Positions 8,447 through 18,715 of a DNA stretch of 64,000 nt are shown here, in pieces. Both the position numbers and the translations under genes were made by a program. Within the stretch, counting starts at the first letter, position 1. Every line of letters begins with the position of its first letter. Source of the stretch: Thioalkalivibrio sp. XN8 (lineage in GTDB: Bacteria > Pseudomonadota > Gammaproteobacteria > Steroidobacterales > XN24); NCBI RefSeq assembly GCF_011058255.1, contig NZ_JAALFH010000060.1, forward strand, positions 1 to 64,000, read 5' to 3'. The notes beneath the pieces are model-generated. The model did not search any database. It was not told the origin of the DNA and worked only from the letters and a program-made list of their open reading frames with translations.

Positions 8447-9199
8447 ATGGCCTCGCCTGACGAACAGGTCCTGCAGCCACCCCGGAGCGAACACGACGCA
8501 GCCGCCGAGACCGTCCGGGACCCGGCGCGCATCGCCGGCATCCTCAACGCCATCACCTTCCCGCCAGTGCTGGTCAACGTCGCCCTGCCCGGCGTCCGCG
8601 GCCTGTTCACCAGCGCGCTGCTGCAGGTAGACATTCCCGGCGGGCAGGTCCTGCTGGACGCGCTCAACCCGGACGAGGGCCATGCGCTGGTGGCGCCCGG
8701 CAGCGTCATGCACGTCCATGCCAAGCTCAAGGGCGTGCAGGTCGACTTCCCGACCCGGGTGCTCGAGATCCAGTCCCGCGAACACCTGCCGGCCTACGTA
8801 GCGCGCACGCCCGCCTCGGTCCGCTATCACCAGCGCCGCCGGCATTTCCGCCTGCGCACCGGCCAGCTGCGCGACTACTCGATCGTCAGCCTCGGCCCCG
8901 AGGCGGGCGAGCTGCGCGGCCGCCTCGTCGACCTGTCGGCCGGCGGGCTGCGCGGCGCCTTCCCCCGCGACCCCGGTCTCGTGCCGGGCAGGATCATCGA
9001 CGGCTGCGCGCTGACCATCCTGGGCGAGCAGCCCTTCGACTGCGGGCTCGAGTTCGTCCACGTGCATCCCTCGCCGGTCACCGGCGAGATCGAGGCCGGC
9101 GCCCGGTTCCTCGGCACCGACGCGCGCAGCCGGGAACGGCTGCAGCGCCTGCTCACCAAGCTGCAGCGCCAACACCTGAGGCATCGCATCCCGGAGTAG
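8447..9199 (+). CDS. ycgR: YcgR-type flagellar brake protein (YcgR-N and PilZ domains)
   Basis: The 250-residue protein has an N-terminal YcgR domain (about residues 25-120) and a C-terminal PilZ domain. The c-di-GMP-binding signatures are visible: [10 protein letters not shown], containing the RxxxR motif, and the later DLSAGGLRG, a D/NxSxxG motif. In the family, c-di-GMP-bound YcgR acts on the motor to slow swimming. Its place after flgN suggests late flagellar expression. Confidence 0.9.
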   Translation: MASPDEQVLQPPRSEHDAAAETVRDPARIAGILNAITFPPVLVNVALPGVRGLFTSALLQVDIPGGQVLLDALNPDEGHALVAPGSVMHVHAKLKGVQVDFPTRVLEIQSREHLPAYVARTPASVRYHQRRRHFRLRTGQLRDYSIVSLGPEAGELRGRLVDLSAGGLRGAFPRDPGLVPGRIIDGCALTILGEQPFDCGLEFVHVHPSPVTGEIEAGARFLGTDARSRERLQRLLTKLQRQHLRHRIPE

Positions 9200-9246
9200 C
9201 CGAGCCGGTATCATCTAGGGCCTGCGCCAGCACCGCCCCGAGCCCG

Positions 9247-11055
9247 ATGCCCCTAACCCCTCTCCAGGACGAACTCGACCGGACCCTCGCCACGGTCTTC
9301 GGCTTCGCCTCCTTCCGTCCGCAGCAGCGCGAGATCGTCGCGGGCCTGGTGGCCGGGCGCGACGCCTTCGTGCTGATGCCGACGGGCGGCGGCAAGTCGC
9401 TGTGCTACCAGGTGCCGGCGTTGCACCGGCCCGGCACCGCCATCGTGGTCTCGCCGCTGATCTCGCTGATGAAGGACCAGGTCGACGCCCTGCTGGCGAA
9501 CGGGGTCGCCGCGGGCTACTACAACTCCTCGCTCGAAGCCGCCGCGGCGCGCCGGGTGCTCGCAAGGCTGCACGCGGGCGAGCTCGACCTGCTGTACGTC
9601 GCGCCCGAGACGCTGATGAGCGACAGCTTCCTCGCGCGGCTGGACGGCATCGAGATCGCCCTGTTCGCCGTGGACGAGGCGCACTGCGTGTCGCAGTGGG
9701 GCCATGATTTCCGCCCGGAATACGTGCAGCTCGGCGGACTCAGGGCGCGCTTCCCCGGCGTGCCCATGGTGGCGCTCACCGCCACCGCGGACCCGCAGAC
9801 GCGCGAGGACATCGTGCGCGTGCTGGGCCTCGAGGACGCGACCCGCTACGTCGCCAGCTTCGACCGGCCCAACATCCGCTACACGGTGCGGGAGAAGCAC
9901 CAGCCCTTCGAGCAGCTCAAACGCTTCCTCGCGACGCACGAGGGCCAGGCCGGCATCGTTTACGCCCTGTCGCGCAAGCGCGTCGACGAGCTGGCGGCGA
10001 AGCTCGCCGAGCTCGGCCTGCGCGCCGGCGCCTACCACGCCGGCCTGGCAGCGGCGGAGCGCGTGCGGGTACAGGACGGTTTCCTGCGCGACGAGCTCGA
10101 CATCGTGGTGGCGACCGTGGCCTTCGGCATGGGCATCGACAAGCCCAACGTGCGCTTCGTCGTGCACTACGACATGCCGAAGCACATCGAGGGCTACTAC
10201 CAGGAAACCGGCCGTGCCGGCCGCGACGGGCTGCCGGCCGAGGCGCTGTTGCTGTTCGGCGCCCAGGACGTGGTGACGGCGCGCGCGCTGGTCGAGCGCA
10301 GCGGCGACCCGGACCGGCAGCGCATCGAGCTGCACAAGCTGAACGCCATGGTGGCGCTGGCCGAGAGCCTGACCTGCCGGCGCCGCGTGCTGCTCGGCTA
10401 TTTCGGCGAGCGCCTGGCGCAGGACTGCGGCAATTGCGACGTCTGCCTCGAGCCGCCGGAGCGTTTCGACGCCACCGAGGACGCGCGCAAGGCCCTGTCC
10501 TGCGTGTACCGGCTGAACCAGGGTTACGGCATCAAGTACGTCATCGACGTCCTGCGCGGGACTGACAATGAACGCATTCGCGCCGCCGGCCACGACCGGC
10601 TGTCCACCTGGGGGATCGGCGCCCATTTCAGCGTGCAGGAGTGGGCCTCGCTGATCCGGCAGCTCATCCACCGCGGCTACCTCGAGCAGGACATCGCGCG
10701 CTACTCGGTGCTGCGCCTGACGCCGGCCGCGCGCCCGCTGCTGCGCGGCGAAGAGTCGCTCGAGCTGGCCAAGCCGCGCATCCGCACACCCGCGAAACGC
10801 AAGCCGCCGAAGGCGGCGGCCGGCGCCGGCAAGTACGACGAGGCGCTGTTCCAGGAGCTCCGGGCGCTGCGCAAGTCGCTCGCCGACGCGCAGGGCGTGC
10901 CGCCCTACATCATCTTCGGCGACGCCACGCTGGTGGAGATGGCGCGCGACCTGCCGGCCAGCCCGGCGGCGCTATTGGAAGTTTCCGGCGTGGGCCAGAA
11001 GAAGCTGGAGCGCTACGGCGAGGAATTCCTGGCGGTGATCCGGCAACACGCCTGA
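9247..11055 (+). CDS. recQ: ATP-dependent DNA helicase RecQ
   Basis: RecQ unwinds recombination and replication intermediates in the 3'-5' direction. The 602-residue length is normal. Visible motifs are [20 protein letters not shown], Walker A with [12 protein letters not shown], the DEAH box in [19 protein letters not shown], and helicase motif VI in [13 protein letters not shown]. The zinc-binding cysteines are in [12 protein letters not shown] and [10 protein letters not shown]-terminal HRDC domain spans roughly residues 525-602. It stands alone, downstream of the flagellar block. Confidence 0.97.
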   Translation: MPLTPLQDELDRTLATVFGFASFRPQQREIVAGLVAGRDAFVLMPTGGGKSLCYQVPALHRPGTAIVVSPLISLMKDQVDALLANGVAAGYYNSSLEAAAARRVLARLHAGELDLLYVAPETLMSDSFLARLDGIEIALFAVDEAHCVSQWGHDFRPEYVQLGGLRARFPGVPMVALTATADPQTREDIVRVLGLEDATRYVASFDRPNIRYTVREKHQPFEQLKRFLATHEGQAGIVYALSRKRVDELAAKLAELGLRAGAYHAGLAAAERVRVQDGFLRDELDIVVATVAFGMGIDKPNVRFVVHYDMPKHIEGYYQETGRAGRDGLPAEALLLFGAQDVVTARALVERSGDPDRQRIELHKLNAMVALAESLTCRRRVLLGYFGERLAQDCGNCDVCLEPPERFDATEDARKALSCVYRLNQGYGIKYVIDVLRGTDNERIRAAGHDRLSTWGIGAHFSVQEWASLIRQLIHRGYLEQDIARYSVLRLTPAARPLLRGEESLELAKPRIRTPAKRKPPKAAAGAGKYDEALFQELRALRKSLADAQGVPPYIIFGDATLVEMARDLPASPAALLEVSGVGQKKLERYGEEFLAVIRQHA

Positions 11056-11066
11056 GCGCCGTGAAG

Positions 11067-11142
11067 TGGTGGCCAGGGGCAGAATCGAACTGCCGACACC
11101 GTGATTTTCAGTCACGTGCTCTACCAACTGAGCTACCTGGCC
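11067..11142 (-). tRNA. tRNA-Phe (GAA)
   Basis: On the minus strand a complete 76-nt cloverleaf can be folded. The acceptor stem begins GGCCAGG, the D-arm contains AGCTCAGTTGGTAGAGC, and the anticodon loop CTGAAAA gives anticodon GAA between CGTGA and TCACG stems. The T-arm contains GTTCGATTC. The 3' CCA is encoded. It sits 11 bp after the recQ stop codon, on the opposite strand. Confidence 0.97.
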
Positions 11143-11301
11143 GTCGGCGGGAGGCGCGTATTAGACCCGCGGCGCCACCGGGCCGTCAAGGCAGGCGGGG
11201 CCCCAGGGCGCTTCAACACGGGCGCTTTAACAATGGCGCTTTGACCCGCCTCCGTTCCAGCGTCTACCCTGAAAGCAGGCCCTGGCACCGACAGCATCAT
11301 C

Positions 11302-12576
11302 GTGAGCACCACCCAGCCCCTGCCGGCGGCGCCGTCTCCCGTGGCCCGCCTCCATGACACCTTTGCCGCCGTGCGCGGCCGCACCGAGGCCCTGGTCGCC
11401 CCACTCTCGGCCGAGGACGCCTGCGTACAGAGCATGCCCGACGCCAGCCCGGCCAAGTGGCACCTGGCGCACACCACCTGGTTCTTCGAGCACTTCATCC
11501 TCGCAGACCGGCTGCCCGGCTACCGGGTATTCCACGAGCGTTTCGCCTTCCTGTTCAACTCGTATTACTACGGCGTGGGCGAAATGCACCTGCGCCCGCG
11601 CCGCGGCCTGGTGACGCGGCCGTCGCTGGACGAGGTCCGGGCCTACCGCGCGCACGTCGATCAGGCCATGGCGCGGCTGCTGGAGCACGAAGCCGGGAAC
11701 CCCGAGCTGGATCAACTCGTCACGCTCGGGCTCAACCACGAGCAGCAGCACCAGGAACTGATCCTCACCGACATCAAGCACCTGCTGGCCCAGAACCCGC
11801 TGCTGCCGGCCTATGCCGAGCTGCCGCCGGCGGCGGCTGCCGCGGCGCCGGCGCTCGAGTGGATCCCGGGCCACGCCGGCATCGTCGAGGCCGGCCATGC
11901 CGGCGACGGCTTCGCCTTCGCCTTCGACAACGAGACGCCGCGGCACCGCGAACTGTTGCGCGACTACCTGCTCGCCTCGCGCCCGGTTACCAATGGCGAG
12001 TACCTCGAGTTCATCCGCGACGGCGGCTACCGCAACACGACCCTGTGGCTGTCCGACGGCTGGTCCACCGTGGCGGCCGAGGGCTGGCAGCGCCCGCTCT
12101 ACTGGCAGGAGGACCTGGAGCACGTCTTCACCCTCGGCGGCGTCCGGCCGCTGGACCTCGCTGCCCCGGTCGCGCACCTGAGCTACTACGAGGCCGATGC
12201 CTTCGCCCGCTGGGCCGGCGCGCGCCTGCCGACCGAGTTCGAGTGGGAGGCGGCGGCCGCCGACCGGCCCTGCGGGGGCAACTTCGCCGACAGCGGCTTC
12301 CTCGAGCCGCAGCCCGCCGCGCCCGGCGCGGGCCTGCAGCAGCTCTACGGCGACACCTGGGAATGGACCGCCAGCCCGTACGCGCCCTACCCCGGTTTCC
12401 GCCCGCTGGCGGGCTCGCTGGGCGAGTACAACGGCAAGTTCATGTGCAGCCAGCTGGTACTGCGCGGCGGCTCCTGCGCCACGCCGGCAGGCCACGTGCG
12501 GCCCACCTATCGCAATTTCTTCTATCCCGCGCAGCGCTGGCAGTTCAGCGGGCTGCGCCTGGCGAAGGACGCCTGA
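11302..12576 (+). CDS. egtB: Ergothioneine biosynthesis protein EgtB
   Basis: EgtB is the non-heme iron sulfoxide synthase that joins trimethylhistidine to a thiol donor in ergothioneine synthesis. The 424-residue protein has an N-terminal DinB-like domain with the iron-ligand histidines in KWHLAHTTWFFEHF and NHEQQHQELILTD. Its C-terminal formylglycine-generating-like domain includes RLPTEFEWEAAA and VLRGGSCATPAGHVRPTYRN. The start is a GTG with a weak upstream ribosome site. It overlaps egtD by one base, and together they form the minimal egtBD cluster. Confidence 0.95.
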   Translation: MSTTQPLPAAPSPVARLHDTFAAVRGRTEALVAPLSAEDACVQSMPDASPAKWHLAHTTWFFEHFILADRLPGYRVFHERFAFLFNSYYYGVGEMHLRPRRGLVTRPSLDEVRAYRAHVDQAMARLLEHEAGNPELDQLVTLGLNHEQQHQELILTDIKHLLAQNPLLPAYAELPPAAAAAAPALEWIPGHAGIVEAGHAGDGFAFAFDNETPRHRELLRDYLLASRPVTNGEYLEFIRDGGYRNTTLWLSDGWSTVAAEGWQRPLYWQEDLEHVFTLGGVRPLDLAAPVAHLSYYEADAFARWAGARLPTEFEWEAAAADRPCGGNFADSGFLEPQPAAPGAGLQQLYGDTWEWTASPYAPYPGFRPLAGSLGEYNGKFMCSQLVLRGGSCATPAGHVRPTYRNFFYPAQRWQFSGLRLAKDA

Positions 12577-13547
12577 TGGCCGAGAACCTCGGCCGCGTCG
12601 CCGACTTCAGCCCGGACGACGAGGTGATGCTCCAGGACGTGCTGCGCGGGCTGGCGCTGCCGGAGAAAAACATCCCCTCGCTGTATTTCTACGACCAGCG
12701 CGGCTCGGAGCTGTTCGACACCATCACCGAACAGCCCGAGTACTACCCGACCCGCACCGAGATCGGGATCCTGGAGCGGCACGGCGCCGAGATGGCTGCG
12801 GCGCTCGGGCCCGGGGCGCGGCTGATCGAGCTGGGCTCGGGCTCGGCGCTGAAGACCGAGCTGCTGCTGGCGCGGCTCGAGGACCCGGCGGCTTACGTGC
12901 CGGTCGAGATCTCGCGCGAGCACCTGCTGGCGGCGGCGGCGCGGATCGCGGCGGACTTCCCGGGCCTCGAGGTGCTGCCGGTGACGGCCGACTTCACCGA
13001 GCCCTATGAGCTGCCGGAGCCGACCCGGCGGCGCGTGGAGCGCAACGTCGCTTTCTTCCCCGGCTCCACTATCGGCAACTTCCCGCGGCCCATGGCGGCG
13101 GACCTGCTGGCGAATACCTGCCGCGAGGTCGGCCCCGGCGGCGCCATGCTGGTCGGCGTCGACCTGGTGAAGGACCGGGAGACGCTGGAGCGCGCCTACA
13201 ACGACGACGCCGGCGTCACGGCCGAGTTCAACCTGAACCTGCTGGTGCGGCTGAACCGCGAGCTCGGTGCCGATTTCGACGTCGGCGCCTTCGCGCACCG
13301 CGCGGTGTGGGACGACGATGCGGCGCGAATCGAGATGCGGCTCATCAGCACGCGTGACCAGCGGGTGACCGTCGCCGGCCAGGCCTTCGACTTCGCCGCC
13401 GGCGAGGTGCTGGTCACGGAGTACTCGCACAAGTACACGCCGGAAGCATTCCGGGCGCTGGCCGAGGGCGCGGGCTTCGCGCTGGCCCGCACCTGGACCG
13501 ATCCGGACGGGCTGTTCTCGGTGCACCTGATCGAGGTGCCGGGCTAG
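12576..13547 (+). CDS. egtD: L-histidine N-alpha-methyltransferase EgtD
   Basis: EgtD trimethylates histidine with SAM to make hercynine, the EgtB substrate. The 323-residue product starts at an ATG embedded in the egtB stop (TGATG). It contains SLYFYDQRGSELFDTITEQP, the SAM-binding LIELGSGSALKTELLL, and FFPGSTIGNFPRPMAADLL, all characteristic of EgtD. The C-terminus includes VLVTEYSHKYTPEAFRALAE. Translational coupling with egtB is likely. Confidence 0.96.
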   Translation: MAENLGRVADFSPDDEVMLQDVLRGLALPEKNIPSLYFYDQRGSELFDTITEQPEYYPTRTEIGILERHGAEMAAALGPGARLIELGSGSALKTELLLARLEDPAAYVPVEISREHLLAAAARIAADFPGLEVLPVTADFTEPYELPEPTRRRVERNVAFFPGSTIGNFPRPMAADLLANTCREVGPGGAMLVGVDLVKDRETLERAYNDDAGVTAEFNLNLLVRLNRELGADFDVGAFAHRAVWDDDAARIEMRLISTRDQRVTVAGQAFDFAAGEVLVTEYSHKYTPEAFRALAEGAGFALARTWTDPDGLFSVHLIEVPG

Positions 13548-13561
13548 CCGCGACTTCCGTC

Positions 13562-13837
13562 TCAGCTTTCTTCGGGCGGCACGTAGCCTTCGGGCTTGGC
13601 GGCGCCCTGGCCGAAGAAGAACTCTTCCATCTGCTGGCGCAGGAACTCGCGCGCCTGGGGCTCGATGACCACCAGCCGGTACTCGTTGATCAGCATGGTC
13701 TGGTGCGCCAGCCACTGCTGCCACGCCTGCTTCGAGACCTGTTCGTAGACGCGCTGGCCGAGCTCGCCGGGATACGGCGGGCGATCCAGGCCCTCGGCCT
13801 CGTGGCCGAGCACCACGCAATTGACGGTTCTGGTCAT
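13562..13837 (-). CDS. yggX: Probable Fe(2+)-trafficking protein YggX
   Basis: YggX is a small protein linked to iron trafficking and protection of Fe-S clusters from oxidation. The 91-residue product begins [20 protein letters not shown] and contains [20 protein letters not shown] and [20 protein letters not shown], the whole-family signature. It overlaps the end of mutY by 4 bp. The yggX-mutY pairing is typical of gammaproteobacteria and makes functional sense because MutY carries an Fe-S cluster. Confidence 0.97.
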   Translation of the reverse strand: MTRTVNCVVLGHEAEGLDRPPYPGELGQRVYEQVSKQAWQQWLAHQTMLINEYRLVVIEPQAREFLRQQMEEFFFGQGAAKPEGYVPPEES

Positions 13838-14922
13838 GGTGCCTTCCTGGTTGCGGCTGGAGTGCCGGCGGTCGCTCCGGGCGCCTGCAGCGCCGTGATC
13901 AGCCGGCCGACGACGGCGGCCAGCCCGAACTTCGCCGGGGAGCGGGCGTTATACCAGACCCACCGGTCGCTCTCCAGCACGCGGGCCGGCGCGCGCTCCA
14001 GCCGTGCCCGCAGCGGCGTGATCTCGAGCTCGAAATGCGTGAAGCCGTGGCGTACCGCTGCCAGCGCCGGCGCCGGCCGCAGCCGGGCGCCGAGCACCCG
14101 CTCACCCCAGTCCACCGGGCTCTCGCCGGCCAGCTCGGGCGGGCACCACAAGCCGCCCCAAACCCCGGACGGCGGCCGCCGCTCCAGCAGCACGGCACCG
14201 GCCGCGTCCTGCAGCAGCAGCATGCGCGTGCGCCGCAGCGGGCGCTCCCGCCGCGGCCGCGGCGCCGGAAAGTCGGCCTGCCGGCCGGTCCGGCAAGCGA
14301 TGCAGTCGGCCGCCACCGGGCAGGCCTCGCAGGCCGGCCTGGAACGCCGGCACACGGTAGCGCCGAGATCCATGATGGCCTGGGTGTAATCGCCGACCCG
14401 TTCCGCCGGCGTGTGCGCCTCGGCCAGCTCCCACAGCCGCCGCTCGACAGCGCTCCGGCCGGGCCAGCCGGCCACCGCGTGCACGCGCGCCAGCACGCGC
14501 TTCACGTTGCCGTCGAGGATCGGGTGACGCCGGCCGTGCGCCTGGGCGAGGATGGCGCCCGCGGTCGAGCGGCCGATCCCGGGCAGCGCCTGCAGGCCCT
14601 CGAGGTCCCGCGGCAGTTCGCCGCCATGCTCGGCCACCACCTGCTGTGCCGCCCGCTGCAGGTTGCGGGCCCGCGCGTAGTAGCCGAGCCCCGACCAGAG
14701 ATGCAGCACCTCGTCGAGCGGCGCTGCTGCCAGCTCAGCGACGGTCGGGAAGCGCGCCATGAAACGCTCGAAATAGGGGATTACGGTCGCCAGCTGGGTC
14801 TGCTGCAGCATGATCTCCGAGACCCAGCTGCGGTAAGCGCTGCGCTCGAGCTGCCACGGCAGGTCGCGGCGGCCGCAGCGATCGAACCAGGCCAGCAACC
14901 GGGCCGCGAAGGCGTCACTCAT
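13834..14922 (-). CDS. mutY: Adenine DNA glycosylase MutY
   Basis: MutY removes adenine mispaired with 8-oxoguanine. The 362-residue protein shows the catalytic Glu in [17 protein letters not shown] and the helix-hairpin-helix in [18 protein letters not shown]. The catalytic Asp lies in [13 protein letters not shown]. The Fe-S cluster pattern C-x6-C-x2-C-x5-C is in [20 protein letters not shown]-terminal NUDIX-like domain that recognises 8-oxoG follows. It overlaps both neighbours by a few bases. Confidence 0.97.
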   Translation of the reverse strand: MSDAFAARLLAWFDRCGRRDLPWQLERSAYRSWVSEIMLQQTQLATVIPYFERFMARFPTVAELAAAPLDEVLHLWSGLGYYARARNLQRAAQQVVAEHGGELPRDLEGLQALPGIGRSTAGAILAQAHGRRHPILDGNVKRVLARVHAVAGWPGRSAVERRLWELAEAHTPAERVGDYTQAIMDLGATVCRRSRPACEACPVAADCIACRTGRQADFPAPRPRRERPLRRTRMLLLQDAAGAVLLERRPPSGVWGGLWCPPELAGESPVDWGERVLGARLRPAPALAAVRHGFTHFELEITPLRARLERAPARVLESDRWVWYNARSPAKFGLAAVVGRLITALQAPGATAGTPAATRKAP

Positions 14923-15481
14923 CGCGCTGCAGGGCCCGCCGGTCCACTTCGGCCATGGTCTCCACCGTCATCTTCTCGACGGCGGCCAGCAGCAGCGCCG
15001 GGCCCAGCAGCGGCGCCGGCTCGAAGGCCGGCACGAAGCGCGTGTGGTACTCGAGCACCGTGCCGCCGTCCTCCCGGCGGAAATGCCACTCGGTCCGGCC
15101 CTCGCGGAAGGAGCCCCGGCGCGGCACGTCCGTGGCGACCAGCCCGTCGTCGGACGCGCGAATCTGCTCGACCCGGCGCAGGACCTGGCAGAACATCATC
15201 ACGCAGCCCTCGAAGCGGATGTAGACTTCCTCCACGCCCGGCGCCACCTGGCCGAGGGAGCGGCTCGCCAGCAGGCGCGGGTGGAGTTCGTGGATCCGCT
15301 CATAGTCCGTGAGCACCGCCAGCAGTTGCGCGGTGTCGGCAGAAAAACGGGCCTCGATGCGCAACTCGTAGGCCTCGCCGTCCCGGCGCGTATCCACCGT
15401 GAGCAGTTCGAAAGCCTGGACCCCGGGCGCCCACGGCCCGAGCGCCGCCAGCGCGAGCAGCATGCAGCCCGCGCGGCTCAT
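14915..15481 (-). CDS. Secreted SRPBCC/START-like protein
   Basis: The 188-residue protein has a signal peptide (LLALAALGPWAPGVQA) and then an SRPBCC-type fold inferred from FSADTAQLLAVLTDYERIHE, VYIRFEGCVMMFCQVLRRVE and TEWHFRREDGGTVLEYHTRF. Such domains bind hydrophobic ligands, but the ligand here is unknown. It overlaps the mutY start by 8 bp and the AsmA-like stop by 4 bp, so it lies within a compact minus-strand operon. Confidence 0.75.
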   Translation of the reverse strand: MSRAGCMLLALAALGPWAPGVQAFELLTVDTRRDGEAYELRIEARFSADTAQLLAVLTDYERIHELHPRLLASRSLGQVAPGVEEVYIRFEGCVMMFCQVLRRVEQIRASDDGLVATDVPRRGSFREGRTEWHFRREDGGTVLEYHTRFVPAFEPAPLLGPALLLAAVEKMTVETMAEVDRRALQRDE

Positions 15482-17529
15482 CCGTCCGGGCGCAGGCGCT
15501 CGCGCAGCTTCTCGAGCGGATCGCGCAGGCGCTCCTTGATCTCCTCCACCGCCCGTTCCTTGAGCAGCTCTTCGACATCGACGCTGACCTTGGGCGCGCC
15601 GAGCTCGCCGCTCAGCCTGAGCGGGATACGGGTGCCCGCCAGCTCGCTGCGCTCGCCGGTAGCCTCGTCCACGGCCTCGCGCATGACGGTCGCGGTCAGG
15701 CGGTAGTCCAGTGTGCCGTCGGCCAGGTCGATAGCGCCGCTCCCCGCCAGCGCCAGCATGGGCAGGCCGCCGGAGAGATCATCGTTGACCAGCTTGCCGT
15801 CGCGGATGACGGCGGTGCCCGCCAGCTGCCGGAACTCGGTGTCGGGGGAGGTTCTTTCCGGTACCGGGCGGCCCTTCGCCAGCGCATAGGCGCGCTGGAT
15901 CTCGTACCACAGGTTGATGCCTTGCAGCGCCCCGTCGCTGAGCTCGAAGCCGACCGTGCCGTTCAGGCCGCGGACGAGTCCGGCCGTGGTGGCGGCCGAG
16001 GCGGTCAGGTCCGCCTCGAGATTCGCGATCCCTGTCAGGCGGGCGAAATCAGCCAGGTCGCTGACGAAAGGCTGCACGGCGAGCCCCGCCAGCGACTGCC
16101 GCAGGCGCAGGGTGGCCGGCGACTTCCGCGCGTCGAGTTCGGCGCGCCCCCGCGCCTCGCCCTCGTACAGATCGGCCCGCAGCGGCTCCACGACCAGCCG
16201 ACCGCCGCCGGCTACAACCCGGGCCCGCACCGGCCCCAGGGCCAGGCCGGACACGCGCAGGCTGCCGGCCTCCAGCCCGAGATCCAGTGCCAGCGCGCGC
16301 AGCCAGTCGAAGACCAGCGGTTCGTCGGCGGCGGTCGCGGGCGTTCCTTCGTCCGCCGGCGGCGCCGCGTAGCGATCGAGATCGAGCTGGTCGAGCGCCA
16401 GCGCGCCGGTCACCCGCGTCACCTCGCCGCCGGCGACGGCCAGCCGCCCGGTCAGCGCCGAGTCGTCGAGCGTGGCCCGCAGGTCGTCCAGCGTAACTTC
16501 GCCGTCGGCCACCCGCAGCCCGGTTTCGAGCGCCGCGCGCTGGAGCACGTCCGGGTCCCGGGTGACGGGTGGCGGCATGCCGAGCGACTCCAGCGCCGCC
16601 CGCGGCGAGAACTCCGCCAGCTCCAGCCGCCCGGTGAACACGGGTGCCTGTCCGAGCGCCTCGCCCTGCAGCGCCAGCGTGGCCTGCAGGCCGGCCGCTT
16701 CGAGCACCGCCGCCGGCAGGTCCAGCACCTGCCGGCGACCGTCCAGCGCCAGCCGCGGGACCGCCAGGCGGGCCGACTGCGCCCCGCCCGGCACAGCCGC
16801 GCCACTGAAGTCGAGTTGCAGCTCGAGATCGCGGAATTCCGCGACGTCGCCGCTCCCCGGCCCCGCCGCGACCAGGGCGAGGTCTGCCTGCATCCGGACC
16901 GCCCCGTCGTCCAGGTCCAGCGTCGCCTCGGCCTCGAGGGGAAAGGACTCCCCCGGCACGATGGCGCCGGTGCTGAGGCGCGGGATCCCGGCAACGACGA
17001 CCCGGCCGCTGGCCTCGTCCGTGTAGCGCACCCGCACGTCGCGCACCTCGAGGCCGGCAATCCGCCCGAGTTCGCCCTGCGCCTGGCCGGGCTGCCGCGG
17101 GGCGCCGCGGCCCGCGTCCCCATCGGGCTCGCCGAGCCCGGCCCAGTTGGTGCTGCCGTCGGCGCGACGCTGCAGGTTCAGGCGGAGCCCCTCGAGCCGC
17201 AGCGTGGTCACCTCGAGCCGCCGGGACAGCAGGGGCAGGACCCGCGCGCCGAGCGCCGCCGACCCGATCTCGAGAAAGGGCTCCGCGGCGAAGCCGGGCG
17301 GGTTGCCAAGGGTGATCTGCGCAACTTCGAGGCCGATGGTCGGGAACAGGCTGAGGGAGATGTCGCCCTCGATCCGCGCGCTGCGGCCGGTCTCGCCCTC
17401 GATCGCGACCGCGATCTCGTCCTTGTAGTCGGCCGGGTCGACCAGCACCAGGATGGCCGCCGCGGCCACCACGACCAGTACCACGACCGCGGCGAACACG
17501 CCGAATATCACCTTGAGGATGGTGGGCAT
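15478..17529 (-). CDS. AsmA family protein
   Basis: The 683-residue protein has one N-terminal membrane segment (VIFGVFAAVVVLVVVAAAAILV) and then a long periplasmic beta-rich region. AsmA features include VDPADYKDEIAVAIEGETGR and the C-terminal GLVRGLNGTVGFELSDGALQGI plus LVNDDLSGGLPMLALAGSGAIDL. AsmA-like proteins are thought to help phospholipid transport or outer-membrane assembly. It is probably the first gene of the asmA-SRPBCC-mutY-yggX run. Confidence 0.9.
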   Translation of the reverse strand: MPTILKVIFGVFAAVVVLVVVAAAAILVLVDPADYKDEIAVAIEGETGRSARIEGDISLSLFPTIGLEVAQITLGNPPGFAAEPFLEIGSAALGARVLPLLSRRLEVTTLRLEGLRLNLQRRADGSTNWAGLGEPDGDAGRGAPRQPGQAQGELGRIAGLEVRDVRVRYTDEASGRVVVAGIPRLSTGAIVPGESFPLEAEATLDLDDGAVRMQADLALVAAGPGSGDVAEFRDLELQLDFSGAAVPGGAQSARLAVPRLALDGRRQVLDLPAAVLEAAGLQATLALQGEALGQAPVFTGRLELAEFSPRAALESLGMPPPVTRDPDVLQRAALETGLRVADGEVTLDDLRATLDDSALTGRLAVAGGEVTRVTGALALDQLDLDRYAAPPADEGTPATAADEPLVFDWLRALALDLGLEAGSLRVSGLALGPVRARVVAGGGRLVVEPLRADLYEGEARGRAELDARKSPATLRLRQSLAGLAVQPFVSDLADFARLTGIANLEADLTASAATTAGLVRGLNGTVGFELSDGALQGINLWYEIQRAYALAKGRPVPERTSPDTEFRQLAGTAVIRDGKLVNDDLSGGLPMLALAGSGAIDLADGTLDYRLTATVMREAVDEATGERSELAGTRIPLRLSGELGAPKVSVDVEELLKERAVEEIKERLRDPLEKLRERLRPDG

Positions 17530-17556
17530 CAGGCGGCCTCCGCGGTCACTCCGCGC

Positions 17557-18711
17557 TCACAGCCATTGCTGCGCCGCCGCCTGGAAAGCGGCCGCCGCGA
17601 GCGGGCGGCTGATGTGGAAACCCTGGACCCGGTCGCAGCCCGCCGCGTGCAGGAAGTCGAGCGCGTCCGCGGTTTCCACGGCCTCCGCGCTGGTCTCGAG
17701 CCCCAGTTCCCGCGCCAGCGCGATGATGCCGCGCACCAGCTGGCGCGCGTCCTCGTCGTCGTCGAGCCGGGTGACCAGGCGACGGCTGATCTTGAGCTCG
17801 CTGAACGGCGTGCGGTAGAGGTCCGCCACCGACGACACGCCGGCGCCGAAATGCTCGAGCGCGAGCCCGAAACCCAGCACCCGCAGCCGCGCCAGCATGC
17901 CGCGGAACTCCGGCGCCACCGTGGCCAGCGCCGGCTCCGGGATCTCCAGCACCAGCGCGCGCGGCGGCACGTCGTATTCGTGCAGCAGGCGCGCCAGCCG
18001 CTCGGGGAAATCCGCGTCCTCGACCAGCGTCGGCGAGAGATTCACGCCGACGCGCAAGGCCATGCCCTGGCGGTGCCAGATGCTCAGCTGCTGGATGGCG
18101 GTCTGCAGCACGCAGTCGGTGATCAGGGCGATCAGCCCCTCCGCCTCGGCCACCGGCACGAAATCGGCCGGCATGACCACGCCGTGGTCGGGATGCTGCC
18201 AGCGGGCCAGCGCCTCGGCCCCGACCGTGCGCCAGCCCTCCGGGGTGCGCTGGAGCTGGAGCTGGTACCAGGCCGTCAGCTCGCCGCGCATCGCCGCCGC
18301 GCTGATATCGGCGGCGGAAAACGCGATCTGGCCAACGATGACCCGCAGCGCCGTCGCGAGGCTCTCGGGGTCCAGGGGCCTGGCGAGCAGGCCGTCGACC
18401 TTCAGGCCGGCCTCGAGCGCCGCCTGCCGCAGCCGCTGCAGGTCGGGCTCGTCGGGGCTGCCCAGCAGCAGCAGTGCGACGCCGCTCCCGTTGACGGCCG
18501 CCAGCACTGCTGCGTGCGCGCCCTCGACCGCGGCCGGATCGATGATCACGGCGTCGGGCCCGAACTCCTCGACTACGGGGGCGGATTCGCCGGACTGCCG
18601 GACCTGGCGCACCACCAGCCCCAGGGCGGCGGCCGCCTCGTCCAGGGCCTGGGTCGCGAACTCGTCGTCGGCAATCACCAGGACCCTGCGGATGTTCATC
18701 GGCTGGTTCAT
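17557..18711 (-). CDS. REC-EAL protein with degenerate metal site
   Basis: The 384-residue protein has an N-terminal receiver-like domain (residues about 8-125) and an EAL domain (about 130-375). Kept EAL-family residues are EAL in GAEALARWQHP, the Asn in VNLSPT, the Lys in LKISRRLV, the Glu in SAEAVET and the Gln in RVQGFHIS. The usual DDFGTG, whose two Asp residues bind catalytic metal, reads EHFGAG. This suggests c-di-GMP binding without normal hydrolysis, as in FimX-type receptors. It starts 4 bp after the REC-PAS-coiled-coil gene, so the two probably act together. Confidence 0.85.
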   Translation of the reverse strand: MNQPMNIRRVLVIADDEFATQALDEAAAALGLVVRQVRQSGESAPVVEEFGPDAVIIDPAAVEGAHAAVLAAVNGSGVALLLLGSPDEPDLQRLRQAALEAGLKVDGLLARPLDPESLATALRVIVGQIAFSAADISAAAMRGELTAWYQLQLQRTPEGWRTVGAEALARWQHPDHGVVMPADFVPVAEAEGLIALITDCVLQTAIQQLSIWHRQGMALRVGVNLSPTLVEDADFPERLARLLHEYDVPPRALVLEIPEPALATVAPEFRGMLARLRVLGFGLALEHFGAGVSSVADLYRTPFSELKISRRLVTRLDDDEDARQLVRGIIALARELGLETSAEAVETADALDFLHAAGCDRVQGFHISRPLAAAAFQAAAQQWL

Positions 18712-18715
18712 GCGA